Below the pieces are notes generated by a model. It made no database searches. It had not been told where the DNA came from and saw only the letters and a list, made by a program, of their open reading frames with translations. Of a stretch of 64,000 nucleotides of DNA, positions 38,207 through 46,346 are shown in pieces; the stretch's first letter is position 1, and every line of letters begins with the position of its first letter. The position numbers and the translations under genes were made by a program. The DNA comes from Actinoplanes flavus (lineage in GTDB: Bacteria; Actinomycetota; Actinomycetes; Mycobacteriales; Micromonosporaceae). The stretch is from assembly GCF_017592555.1 (NCBI RefSeq), contig NZ_JAGFNS010000027.1, positions 62,001-126,000 on the forward strand. Reading direction: 5' to 3'.

Positions 38207-40147
38207 TCACCCTGTGGATGACGGGAGACCGACCAGGTCGAGAATCCGCTGAGCCGGCGAACCGGTGGCCGCGACCAGGTGGAGCGGCGCCTCGTCGTCG
38301 TGGTGGCTCCCGGCGACCTGGTGCAGCGCGGACACCCCGGCGCTGGCCAGATGGCTGACCCCGGACAGGTCGACGGTCATCGGCACGGTGCCGCCCCGGC
38401 TGCGGCGCAGCAGCTCCTGCCGGACCTGCTGGGCCGACACGGCGTCCACGGGACCGTCCAGGCGGACCCGGGCCTCGTCCCCGCCGGGCAGTTCGGCGAT
38501 GGTGAGTTCGGTGGCGCGCGGCACGACGACGGCCGCCTCGTCGAAGCGGACCAGCAGCCGGGCCGGGCGGGCCAGCGGATGCCGGACGGTGGCGACGGTG
38601 CCGTCGGCGCCCGGCTCGACCCGCAGGCTCCGGACCAGTTGGGCGGTGAGCGCCAGGCCCCGGCCGCGGGTCGGCTGCCGTTGCGGCGCCTGCCAGCCGC
38701 CGTGGTCGGTGACGGTGACCTCGACCGTGCCGGCGCGGTCCAGTCCGGCCCGGATCCCGACGACGTCGCGGCGGGGGTCGCCGCCGCACCCGTGCTCGAT
38801 CGCGTTGGTGGCCAGCTCCCCGACGGCGTGCTGGAGAACGAAGACGTCGTATTCGGCCGCGCCGATCTCGGCCAGCCAGGCGGCCAGCCGGCCGCGGAGG
38901 CCGCGCAGCGCCGACGGCGCCGCGGGCAGATCGACCAGCAGTTCCGGTACGGCGGGAACCCGCTGGGCGGCGAGCAACGTGATGTCGTCGGCGTGCCCAC
39001 CGGTACGGACCAGCAGCTCCAGCGTCTGGGTGCAGACCCGGTCGGCGGCCGTCGCCGAGTCCCGCAGCGCCCGCCCGGCCGCCGCGTCCGCCGCCACGTG
39101 CGCCAGTTCGAGGGCACTGTCCAGGGTGCCGTCACGCCCGCTGCCGGGCCGTTCCAGGATCCCGTCGGTGTAGAGCAGCAGCAGGTCGCCCTCGTCGAGC
39201 CGTTCGGTGCGGACCGGGAACGTGCCGCCGGTGCCGAGCGGGACACCCCGCGTGCCGGGCAGGTAGCGGGCGTCGCGGCCGGCCGGGATGAGCAGCGGCG
39301 CCGGATGGCCGGCCGTGCAGTACGACAGCTCCCCGGTGGCGGTGTCGAGGACGGCCAGGCACACCGTCGCCGCGTACGCCGCCCGCACCCGCACGGCGAA
39401 CCGGTCCGCCGCGGCCAGCGCCTCCCCGATGCCGGCCCCGGCGTCGAGCCGTTCCTGCAGCACCGCCCGCAGTTGTCCCATCACCCCGGAGGCGGTGACA
39501 CCGTGCCCCACCACGTCGCCGACCACCAGCGCGACCCGCCCGTCCGGACGGGCCACCACGTCGAACCAGTCGCCGCCGGCCGCCGTGTCCGCGTCGGCGA
39601 GCAGATAGCTGGCCGCCACCTGCAATCCCGGCAGCACCGGCAGCCCGGCCGGCAGCAGCTCCCGTTGCAGGGCGTTTATCACGTCCCGGCTCTGCTGGTA
39701 GCGGCGGCGCAGCCGGTCCGCCTCGGCCTCGGCGGCCAGCCGGGTACGGGCGAGTTCGGTGACGTCGAACCCGGCCCCGATGACGCCGCGCCGCCTGCCG
39801 TCCGGGTCCAGCCACGGCACGATCGTGAAGGTCGCGAACATCTCCAGCACCGACCCGTCGGGCTGCTCGATGTGGGTCCGCCACTGCCGCCCGATGACCG
39901 GCTCCCCGGTGCGGTACACCTCGTGATAGGCGTCCACGTACTGCTGGCCGGCCAGGTCGGCGATGACCTCCCGGATCGGGCGGCCCAGGATGTCGCGCCC
40001 GGGCAGCACCGCACGGGTCGCCGCGTTGCACGCCACCAGCAGCAGGTCCGGCCCCTCGCACACGGCGACGATGAAGGGCAGCTGATCGACCGCGGCCATC
40101 ATCGCGTCGAGCTCACCGGCACCCGGTATGTTCACGCTCGTCACCAT
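38207..40147 (-). CDS. PAS / SpoIIE-type PP2C phosphatase / anti-sigma kinase-like ATPase / STAS fusion
   Basis: The 646-residue soluble signalling protein has a PAS domain (about 15-140), a coiled linker, then a SpoIIE-like PP2C phosphatase (about 165-370: AAGGDWFDV, VGDVVGHG, LLLYTDGILE, DDITLL). An RsbW-like HATPase_c domain (about 385-520: VGELATNAIEHG, VTDHGGW, RGRGLALTAQLV) and a STAS domain at the C terminus (DLSGVSHLASAGVSAL, with a phosphorylatable serine) complete it. These are the three parts of a partner-switching module, usually separate proteins controlling an alternative sigma factor. Their fusion suggests internal switching gated by the PAS sensor. The start is ATG 40147 or GTG 40144. 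No sigma factor gene is adjacent. Confidence 0.92.
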   Translation of the reverse strand: MVTSVNIPGAGELDAMMAAVDQLPFIVAVCEGPDLLLVACNAATRAVLPGRDILGRPIREVIADLAGQQYVDAYHEVYRTGEPVIGRQWRTHIEQPDGSVLEMFATFTIVPWLDPDGRRRGVIGAGFDVTELARTRLAAEAEADRLRRRYQQSRDVINALQRELLPAGLPVLPGLQVAASYLLADADTAAGGDWFDVVARPDGRVALVVGDVVGHGVTASGVMGQLRAVLQERLDAGAGIGEALAAADRFAVRVRAAYAATVCLAVLDTATGELSYCTAGHPAPLLIPAGRDARYLPGTRGVPLGTGGTFPVRTERLDEGDLLLLYTDGILERPGSGRDGTLDSALELAHVAADAAAGRALRDSATAADRVCTQTLELLVRTGGHADDITLLAAQRVPAVPELLVDLPAAPSALRGLRGRLAAWLAEIGAAEYDVFVLQHAVGELATNAIEHGCGGDPRRDVVGIRAGLDRAGTVEVTVTDHGGWQAPQRQPTRGRGLALTAQLVRSLRVEPGADGTVATVRHPLARPARLLVRFDEAAVVVPRATELTIAELPGGDEARVRLDGPVDAVSAQQVRQELLRRSRGGTVPMTVDLSGVSHLASAGVSALHQVAGSHHDDEAPLHLVAATGSPAQRILDLVGLPSSTG

Positions 40148-40185
40148 GCCATCGTGCCGGACCCGCCGCTAGAAGGCGCCGAACG

Positions 40186-40857
40186 TCACTCGGCCAGGGG
40201 CAGATCGATGGTGTGTGCGGTGTGCGACGCCTTGACGCTCAGGTAGCGGACGTTGGCGGCGGACAGGTGCACCCCGGTCGGGATCCGCTGAGTGACGTCG
40301 ATCCCCAGGTCGGTCAGCTGGCCGGCCTTGTCCGGGTTGTTGCTGAGCAGCCGCACCCGGTCGACACCGAGGGCGAGCAGCATCTGGGCGGCCGCCGTGT
40401 AGTCGCGTTCGTCCTCGCCCCGCCCCAGCGCCACGTTCGCCTGGTAGGTGTCGAGGCCGTCGTCCTGGAGCGCGTACGCGTCGAGTTTCGCGTACAGGCC
40501 GATGCCCCGGCCCTCCTGGCGCAGGTAGAGCAGGAAACCGCCCTGCTCGGCGATCCGTTCGACGGCCTCGCGCAGCTGCGGGCCGCAGTCGCAGCGCTGG
40601 CTGCCGAACACGTCGCCGGTGAGGCACTCGCTGTGCGGCCGGACCAGCGGGGCCCGTCCACCGGCCGCCGACTTGGTCAGGGCCCGTTGCCAGTCGCCGA
40701 GGCCGAGCGCGAGATGTTCCTTGCCGTCGTCCAGCCCGTCGAAGGTCATCACCCGGGCGGTCGTCGCGTAACCGTCGGGGAAACGCAGCGGCACGGTGAC
40801 CTGCCGGCGAATGCTCGCCTTGGCAACCGTCATATGCATGGCCGTGGCCTCGAACAT
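40186..40857 (-). CDS. ribA: GTP cyclohydrolase II, stand-alone
   Basis: The 223-residue enzyme converts GTP to 2,5-diamino-6-ribosylamino-4(3H)-pyrimidinone 5'-phosphate, formate and PPi, the first step of riboflavin synthesis. Zinc cysteines Cys78, Cys89 and Cys91 (ECLTGDVFGSQRCDC) match those of E. coli RibA, and RQEGRGIGL is the catalytic arginine/GTP motif. DALs such as PTGVHLSAANVRYL close the domain. There is no fused DHBP synthase (RibB) domain, unlike the usual actinobacterial RibBA, so this may be a second, specialised copy. ATG 40857 has GGAGG close upstream. It is divergent from a RibD-type reductase across 112 bases. No FMN riboswitch was seen in that gap. Confidence 0.93.
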   Translation of the reverse strand: MFEATAMHMTVAKASIRRQVTVPLRFPDGYATTARVMTFDGLDDGKEHLALGLGDWQRALTKSAAGGRAPLVRPHSECLTGDVFGSQRCDCGPQLREAVERIAEQGGFLLYLRQEGRGIGLYAKLDAYALQDDGLDTYQANVALGRGEDERDYTAAAQMLLALGVDRVRLLSNNPDKAGQLTDLGIDVTQRIPTGVHLSAANVRYLSVKASHTAHTIDLPLAE

Positions 40858-40969
40858 CGGTCCTCCTCGTTGGTTCCCGCCGTGCTCGGCGACGTCAGAT
40901 GCACTGCCCGGAGATCGGCCCTCGCACACAGCGGATTATGGTGAGGAACAATCCCGGGAGGCGTCATCG

Positions 40970-41689
40970 GTGGCTGAGCGTCCTTACACCTTGCTGAGCT
41001 GTGGCATGTCCATCGACGGTTACGTCGACGACACGACCCAGGAGCGGCTGCTCCTGTCGAACGACGCGGATTTCGACCGGGTCGACGAGGTCCGCGCCCA
41101 GTGCGACGCGATCCTGGTCGGCGCCGGCACGATCCGCCAGGACAATCCGCGGCTGCTGGTGCGCTCCGCGACCCGCCGGGCCGAGCGGATCGCCCGCGGG
41201 GAAGATCCGGACCCGGTGAAGGTCACCGTAACGGGTAGCTGCCACCTCGACCCGGGTGCGTCGTTCTTCACCACGGGGGCGTCGGCCAAGCTGGTCTACT
41301 GCGCCACGTCGACCGTGGACGAGGCCCGCAAGCTGCTGGCCGACCGGGCCACCGTGGTCGACGGCGGCGACCCGGTGGACGTCCGCCGTGTCTCCGCCGA
41401 CCTCGGCGCGCGCGGGATCCGCCGCCTGATGGTGGAGGGTGGCGGTCACATGCACACCCAGTTCCTGACCGCCGGGCTCGCCGACGAGTTGCAGCTGGTG
41501 GTGGCCCCGTTCTTCGTCGGTGACTCGCGGGCGCCGCGGTTCGTCTACGACGGCGACTTCCCGTGGAGTTCCGGCCACCGGGCCACGCTCGCCGAGGTCC
41601 GCCCGATGGGTGACGTGGTGCTGCTGCGTTACGCGCTGTCGGAACGGTTCGGCCGGCTCCGAGATCAAGCCGCGACTCCACCGGAGTAG
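40970..41689 (+). CDS. RibD C-terminal-type reductase (dihydrofolate reductase fold)
   Basis: The 239-residue protein has only the reductase half of RibD: LLSCGMSIDGYVDD, CDAILVGAGTIRQDNPRLLVR, then IRRLMVEGGGHMHTQFLTAGLADELQLVVAPFFVGD. This domain reduces the ribosyl side chain of the GTP cyclohydrolase II product, or of its deaminated form, to ribityl with NADPH. There is no deaminase domain. Together with the divergent ribA it could make a diaminopyrimidine ribityl compound without going on to riboflavin. GTG 40970 has GGGAGG eight bases upstream. Its end overlaps the convergent membrane-protein gene by 25 bases. Confidence 0.9.
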   Translation: MAERPYTLLSCGMSIDGYVDDTTQERLLLSNDADFDRVDEVRAQCDAILVGAGTIRQDNPRLLVRSATRRAERIARGEDPDPVKVTVTGSCHLDPGASFFTTGASAKLVYCATSTVDEARKLLADRATVVDGGDPVDVRRVSADLGARGIRRLMVEGGGHMHTQFLTAGLADELQLVVAPFFVGDSRAPRFVYDGDFPWSSGHRATLAEVRPMGDVVLLRYALSERFGRLRDQAATPPE

Positions 41690-42765
41690 GCGGGGCGCGC
41701 CCCCACCCGTACCGGAACTCGCCGGCCACGATCGGCCGGGAGCGGCACGATGACCGGGAGCAGCGCCATGGCCGGCGCCGGACTGACCGCCGGGGCGGCC
41801 GGGAGCGCCGGGGTGGCCACCGGCTGTTCGCGGCGGCGCGCCACCAGGCGCAGCAGCAGGATCACCGCGCCGGGCGCCGCCGCCACGAACGCCAGGATGC
41901 CGTAGGCCACCGCGATCGTCAGACCCTGCGCCGCGCTCAGCCCGGCCGCGCCGAACGCCCACGCCATGATCCCCTCGCGGGGACCCCAGCCGCCGACGTT
42001 GACCGGCAGGCCCATCGCCAGCAGCGCGAGCAGCAGCAGCGGGGCCAGTTCCAGCAGCGACGCCGTGCTGCCCGCGGCCCGGGCCGCCACCATGAACATC
42101 GCCAGGTGCCCGGCCAGCGCCGCGGCCGACGCCAGCAGCACCGCGGGCCCGTTGCGCCGCGACAGCAGACCCACGCGGATCTCGGCCATCCCGGTCCGGG
42201 CCGCGCCGGCCGCCCGGGAACGCCCGCGCCGCAGCCGCCGCAGACCGGCGACGACCAGCACGCCGGCCAGCGCGACACCCACGCTCACCGCGGCCACCCG
42301 CGCCACGTTGCCCTTCATCAGGGTCAAGACCGGCGAGGGTACGGAGACGAGCACCGCCGCACCGACCACCAGCAGCACGACCTGCCCGGCGATCCGTTCC
42401 AGGACCACCGCCCGGACGCCGCGGCCCAGGTCACCTTCGTCCCGGCCGTGCCGGACCGCCCGCCCCACGTCGCCGAGGATCCCGCCCGGCAGCGCGGCGT
42501 TGAGGAACAGCGCCTGGTAGTAGTCGGCGGTCGCGTCCTTCAACGGCAGCCGCATGCCCAGGGCACGCGCCACCACACACCACCGCCACGCGGTCAGCAC
42601 CGTGGTGGCCGCGCCGATCCCCAGCGCCGCCACCAGCGCGCCCGTGTCGAGCACGCGCAATCCGTCCAGGAACGCGCCGGTCCCGAACCGCCACAGGACC
42701 AGCGCCAGGATCCCGGCGCCGCCCAGCAGTTTCAGCCAGGTCCAGATCGATCGCGTCACGTCCAT
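41665..42765 (-). CDS. UPF0104 / lysylphosphatidylglycerol synthase TM-region family membrane protein
   Basis: The 366-residue integral membrane protein has about eight hydrophobic helices and the family pattern: RWCVVARALGMRLPLKDATADYYQALFLNAALPGGILGDVGRAVRHG, VVLERIAGQVVLL, and LPVNVGGWGPREGIMAWAFGAAGLS. Related proteins are the flippase part of MprF and many stand-alone members next to glycosyltransferases, where lipid or glycolipid translocation is suspected. A soluble Pro/Ala/Arg tail of about 60 residues follows the last helix. It is the last gene of the minus-strand run from 47321. Confidence 0.88.
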   Translation of the reverse strand: MDVTRSIWTWLKLLGGAGILALVLWRFGTGAFLDGLRVLDTGALVAALGIGAATTVLTAWRWCVVARALGMRLPLKDATADYYQALFLNAALPGGILGDVGRAVRHGRDEGDLGRGVRAVVLERIAGQVVLLVVGAAVLVSVPSPVLTLMKGNVARVAAVSVGVALAGVLVVAGLRRLRRGRSRAAGAARTGMAEIRVGLLSRRNGPAVLLASAAALAGHLAMFMVAARAAGSTASLLELAPLLLLALLAMGLPVNVGGWGPREGIMAWAFGAAGLSAAQGLTIAVAYGILAFVAAAPGAVILLLRLVARRREQPVATPALPAAPAVSPAPAMALLPVIVPLPADRGRRVPVRVGARPAYSGGVAA

Positions 42766-42816
42766 CGTCCCCTCGTAGCCTTCGAGGACTAGTACGCCCG
42801 ACCGGCGGCTTAAGGT

Positions 42817-44130
42817 TCAGCTGAAGATCGCTAAAACATCCTGGTGTCCCACGGACGCGTGCGGTAGCGATGCCAGACGCCGTTCCACGTAGTCGCCGGC
42901 CGGCAGATCGGGCCGCTGTTCGAGGGCCGCCGCGACCCAGCCGCGCAGCCATTCGGCGGTCAGCGCGGGCAGCGCCGGCCCCAGCCGCCACGGGCTCGGC
43001 CGGACGATCACCCGGGCGCCCGCCTTCTCGAACGCCGCGACCGCCACCTCCGGCGCGTCCGGCCCGAGCAGCCGGCGGCCACCCTCGGCACGCCGCTGGT
43101 GCTCGTTGAACGCCGCCTCGAACTCGGCGTCGAGGGGATCGTCGGGCGCGAGCCGCACCTCGCCCGTCACCGACAGCGTGAACAGCGCCGCCACCTTCGC
43201 CTCGGCGCACACCGCGGCCAGCCGTTCCACCTCCTCGGCGGTCAGCAGGTCCAGCAGCGCCGAACACGTCACCAGGTCGGTTCCGGCCAGGTCGGCGGCG
43301 GTCAGCTCGGTCACGTCCCGGCGCTGGGTGCTGACGGTCACCCCCTCGGGCATGTCCCCGGCGGCCCGCAGCAGCAGCGCCGGGTCCCGGTCCGTCATGA
43401 TCCAGTGCTGGGGCAGCGGCAGCCGCGGGGACAGCCACCGGCCCAGCGAACCGGTCCCGCAGCCCAGGTCGCGCACCGTCCGTACCGGTCCGGGCAGTTC
43501 CCCGATCAGCTCGGCGGCCCGGGCGGCCGCGTCGGCGGGCTCGCGCAGCGCCAGCCAGGCCGCGCTGAAATCGCCCTCGCCGTCGCCGCTGATGGTCGCG
43601 GCCCGCTCGTGCGCCGCGACACGCGGCCCGGCCCCGCTGATCGGCCCACCCTCACTGAGCGTCCCGATCTCCCCGGCGGTCCCGATCTCTCCGGCAGTTC
43701 CGGTTTCCCAGGCCGTCCCGATCGCCCCGGCAGTCCCGGTTTCCCAGGCGGCCCCGATCTCCCCGGGGGGCCCGGTCTCGCTGAGCGCCCCGCCCTGGTC
43801 GAGCGGGCCGGTCTCGCTGAGGGGTCCGATCCCCCCGGCCGTCTCGTCCCCGTGGGGCCTTCCCGTCCCGGTGGGCGGTTCGTCCGCACGGGGCGGGCCG
43901 GTCTCGCTCAGCGGGCCGATTCCCCCAGGCGTCCCGCCCTCGCTGGTCGGCCCGGCGCCGCCGGCCGTCCCGCCCTCGCTGCGGCGTTCCGTCCCGGTGG
44001 GCGGTTCGCCTTCACGGAGCGGGCCGGTCTCGCTGAACGTGGCGATCTCCTCGGCGGTGTGGTCGGGTAGTGCCGTGCCGGGCGCCGCCGGGTCGTCCCC
44101 GGTCTCGATCCTGCCGTGCACTTCCGTCAT
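42817..44130 (-). CDS. SAM-dependent methyltransferase with repetitive N-terminal extension
   Basis: The 437-residue protein starts at ATG 44130 (GGAGG seven bases upstream). Residues about 15-175 are a low-complexity stretch of Gly/Thr/Glu/Pro units such as GPLSETGPP, PPTGTGRP and AIGTAWETGTAG; part of it is an exact 36-base (12-residue) tandem repeat around 43665-43740. The methyltransferase domain follows: VRTVRDLGCGTGSLGRWLS (motif I), HWIMTDRDPALLLRA, LVTCSALLDLL. A small-molecule substrate is likely. The upstream hairpin (44171-44229) separates it from the glycosyltransferase gene. The extension is disordered and of unknown use. Confidence 0.85.
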   Translation of the reverse strand: MTEVHGRIETGDDPAAPGTALPDHTAEEIATFSETGPLREGEPPTGTERRSEGGTAGGAGPTSEGGTPGGIGPLSETGPPRADEPPTGTGRPHGDETAGGIGPLSETGPLDQGGALSETGPPGEIGAAWETGTAGAIGTAWETGTAGEIGTAGEIGTLSEGGPISGAGPRVAAHERAATISGDGEGDFSAAWLALREPADAAARAAELIGELPGPVRTVRDLGCGTGSLGRWLSPRLPLPQHWIMTDRDPALLLRAAGDMPEGVTVSTQRRDVTELTAADLAGTDLVTCSALLDLLTAEEVERLAAVCAEAKVAALFTLSVTGEVRLAPDDPLDAEFEAAFNEHQRRAEGGRRLLGPDAPEVAVAAFEKAGARVIVRPSPWRLGPALPALTAEWLRGWVAAALEQRPDLPAGDYVERRLASLPHASVGHQDVLAIFS

Positions 44131-44170
44131 TTGCTGCCTCCTCGGCGTGGTCGCCCGGTCCGGGCGCGGT

Positions 44171-44229
44171 CCCGGCTGGCTGTCAGTGCCGTCTCCCGGC
44201 CTGGGAGACAGCACTGACAGCCAGCCGGG
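44171..44229. other. Long inverted repeat: 26-bp stem with one mismatch
   Basis: CCCGGCTGGCTGTCAGTGC (44171-44189) is perfectly complementary to GCACTGACAGCCAGCCGGG (44211-44229). Inside, after one C/A mismatch, GTCTCCC (44191-44197) pairs with GGGAGAC (44203-44209) around the loop GGCCT. It lies in the 186-base gap between the glycosyltransferase and methyltransferase genes. It may be a terminator or attenuator, an RNA-processing site or a protein-binding palindrome; there is no T-run on either side. Confidence 0.85.
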
Positions 44230-44316
44230 TGATCCACCAGGCAGGGCCCGTGCGCCTGGGTGGCATCCGCCCGGTTCCAGGTTGTCAGGTTCGCGTGGTG
44301 GCGTGGCCGGATGGGG

Positions 44317-45891
44317 TCAAGGGAGGGCATTCAGCACCTCACGGATGCGGTTCGCGGTCTCGTCCCAGCTGGGCAGGGTCTCGCGGCGGGCGCGGGCCCG
44401 CTCGCGCCAGCGGGCCCGCAGCGCGGGGTCGGTGAGCCACTCGCGCAGGGCGCCGGCGAGGGCGTCGCGATCACCCGGCGGGATCAGCCTCCCGGGCCGG
44501 CCGCCGCCGGCTTCGCCGAGCGCCTCCGGAACTCCGCCGACGTCCGTCGCCAGCACCGGCAGACCGCGGGCGAGCGCTTCGGTCACCACCATCCCGTACG
44601 TCTCCGCGTACGACGGCAGCACGAACAGATCAGCGTCCGCGTAGACGGCGTCCAGCTCGGCCCCGCTCAGCGGTCCGGTGAATCGCACGTCGCCGTCGTG
44701 CGGAACCGGCTCGTCCCGCTCCGGTCGGCTGATTCGCCAGGTCCCTTCGGGTGTCTGTTGTTCGTGGGTCGCGGGGTCGAGTTGGGGTGCGGTCGGCGGT
44801 CCGGTGAATCGGAGGTCGCTGTCGTGCGGAACCGGCTCGTCTCGCTTCGGTCGGTTGATTTGCCAGCCGTCTTCGGGTGTCTGTTGTTCGTGGGTCGCGG
44901 GGTCGAGTTCGGGTGCGGTCGGCGGTCCGGTGAAACGGAGGTCGCTGTCGTGCGGAACCGGCCCGTTCTGTGCCGGCGGGCTGATCCGCCGGTTTTCCCC
45001 GGCCGTCGTGCCGGCTTTCCCGGCCGGACCGTCGCCGGGCTTCCTGCGGGGGCTGAGCAGGTCGCCGTTCGCGTCGAGGGTGGCGCTCAGTGCGGCGGGT
45101 GGGGTCAGGGTGAGGGTGGCGGGAGTGGGGACCTCGCCCAGGATGCGGCCCGCTCCGGTGATCGTGCAGGTCCACGGGAGGCCGCTGAGGGTCTGGAGGG
45201 CCTGGAGCAGCAGGTGGTAGCCCTTGCGCGGGGTCAGCGAGGCGACCATCAGCAGCCGGTGGCCGGTGGGCGACGGGACGGCCGGGGGAGCGGGGTCGAC
45301 GCCGGGCGGGACGGCGTGGACGCCGGTCAGGTCGTGGAGCTCCTCGACGCGGCGGGCGGCCGGTGTGCTGGTGGCGATGACGGCGGCGGCCAGGTGCAGG
45401 GCGCGGCGTTCCCGGGCGCGCAGGTCGGCGGCGGTCTCGGGGGTGAGGCCGGTCTCGTCGCTGAGCGGCAGGTGCACGAGGATCACCAGGCGCAGCCGGC
45501 CGGCGTGCGGTTCGAGCAGCTCGGGGACGCCGCAGGCGATCAGGCCGTCGAGTAGGACGGTGGCGCGATCGGGAATCTCCGCCAGGATTTCCGACAGGGC
45601 CTGGCGCGCGGCCGGCGCCGGACGGGGGAAATCGCCGGGGACGAGCTTCTCCCGTACCGCCAAAGGGGTTCGATCGTCCGGGACTGACTCTCGCCGTACC
45701 GCCGAGGGGGTTTGATCGTCCGGGTCCGGCTCTCGCCGTACCGCTGAAGGGGTTTGATCGCCGAAGGCGGGCGGGGGAGTGCCGGGGAGGGTGAGGCGGC
45801 GCAGCACCTCGCGGTCGTAGCGGTTGCCGCCGGACGGCGCCGCCGGGTCGTCGATCGACGCCGGCAGCACCGCGAACAGCGTGTGGATCAC
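44317..45891 (-). CDS. GT4-type glycosyltransferase with internal tandem repeats
   Basis: The 524-residue cytoplasmic glycosyltransferase has the GT-B fold. The N-terminal half holds PSGGNRYDREVLRRL and LVILVHLPLSDET. The C-terminal half has HRLLMVASLTPRKGYHLLLQAL, then ADLFVLPSYAETYGMVVTEALARGLPVLATDVGGVPEAL, which includes the nucleotide-sugar Ex7E region. Two in-frame expansions interrupt it: three 14-residue units (DQTPSAVRRE-like) at about residues 42-83, and two and a half 42-residue units (DLRFTGPPTAPELDPATHEQ-like) at about 298-405, between catalytic strands. The last four bases overlap the start region of the PTPS-like gene (ATGA), so they are co-translated. The acceptor is unknown. 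Confidence 0.88.
   Translation of the reverse strand: MIHTLFAVLPASIDDPAAPSGGNRYDREVLRRLTLPGTPPPAFGDQTPSAVRREPDPDDQTPSAVRRESVPDDRTPLAVREKLVPGDFPRPAPAARQALSEILAEIPDRATVLLDGLIACGVPELLEPHAGRLRLVILVHLPLSDETGLTPETAADLRARERRALHLAAAVIATSTPAARRVEELHDLTGVHAVPPGVDPAPPAVPSPTGHRLLMVASLTPRKGYHLLLQALQTLSGLPWTCTITGAGRILGEVPTPATLTLTPPAALSATLDANGDLLSPRRKPGDGPAGKAGTTAGENRRISPPAQNGPVPHDSDLRFTGPPTAPELDPATHEQQTPEDGWQINRPKRDEPVPHDSDLRFTGPPTAPQLDPATHEQQTPEGTWRISRPERDEPVPHDGDVRFTGPLSGAELDAVYADADLFVLPSYAETYGMVVTEALARGLPVLATDVGGVPEALGEAGGGRPGRLIPPGDRDALAGALREWLTDPALRARWRERARARRETLPSWDETANRIREVLNALP
44674..45000 (-). repeat. 126-base in-frame tandem repeat inside the glycosyltransferase gene
   Basis: The units begin at 44674, 44800 and 44926, exactly 126 bases (42 codons) apart; the third is incomplete. 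They are over 85% identical by eye and each encodes PVPHDSDLRFTGPP-like sequence. The last unit merges into a strand that belongs to the normal GT4 fold, so the repeat has duplicated a genuine piece of the domain. Confidence 0.9.
45653..45778 (-). repeat. 42-base in-frame tandem repeat, three copies
   Basis: The units begin at 45653, 45695 and 45737 (CGTACCGC start) and encode the 14-residue motif DQTPSAVRRE plus four variable residues near the N terminus of the glycosyltransferase. The spacing is exactly 42 bases. Confidence 0.85.
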
Positions 45892-46289
45892 CGCAGGGTG
45901 CGCTCGTAGGTCGCCCAGGCGATGTGCGACTCGTGCAGGGTGATCGAGATGCCGGTGAGTCCGGACGCGCCGGGGCCGAACTCGCCGGCGTGGATGCGGA
46001 CGGCCAGCCGGTCGGCGATGACCTTGGCGAGAAACTCGGTGGACGTGTTGACGCCGGTGAACTCCGGATCGTCGTCGAGGTTGCGGTAGCTGAGCCCGTG
46101 GCAGACCGTGTGCAGCTGCTCGCTCGCCTTGCCGATGTCCACGACGATGTTGTCGTCGTCCAGGTCGGGGCGGCGGAAGGTGGCGTCGACGACGAAGGTG
46201 GCGCCGTGCAGGCGCTGTGCCGGGCCGAAGACCTCGCCGGTGAAGCTGTGCGCGATCATGATGTGGTCGCGGACGGTGACGCTGAACAA
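45888..46289 (-). CDS. 6-pyruvoyl-tetrahydropterin synthase/QueD-like protein with altered active site
   Basis: The 133-residue protein has the T-fold of PTPS/QueD: an N-terminal strand MFSVTVRDHIMIAHSF, LHGATFVVDATF, NIVVDIGKASEQLHTV, GVNTSTEFLAKVIADRL and a final ISITLHESHIAWATY (with the substrate-anchoring Glu). QueD binds zinc with three histidines, two of them in LHGH, and has a catalytic Cys four residues before the first of these. Here His14 and His28 remain, but the third ligand is Ala30 and the Cys position is Ala24. The DHH segment of the catalytic triad is also not conserved. It is therefore not a standard QueD or PTPS. It is co-transcribed with the glycosyltransferase. Confidence 0.85.
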   Translation of the reverse strand: MFSVTVRDHIMIAHSFTGEVFGPAQRLHGATFVVDATFRRPDLDDDNIVVDIGKASEQLHTVCHGLSYRNLDDDPEFTGVNTSTEFLAKVIADRLAVRIHAGEFGPGASGLTGISITLHESHIAWATYERTLR

Positions 46290-46346
46290 GGGCTCAACTC
46301 CTCAGGTGCGGTTCGTGAGGTAGTACGGGTACCCGTTCCGGAAAGA

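Noticed and set aside
40858..40969. FMN riboswitch before ribA
   Set aside because: The 112-base divergent gap lacks the conserved FMN-aptamer segments; only a small CGCCG/CGGCG hairpin and overlapping weak -10-like boxes are seen.
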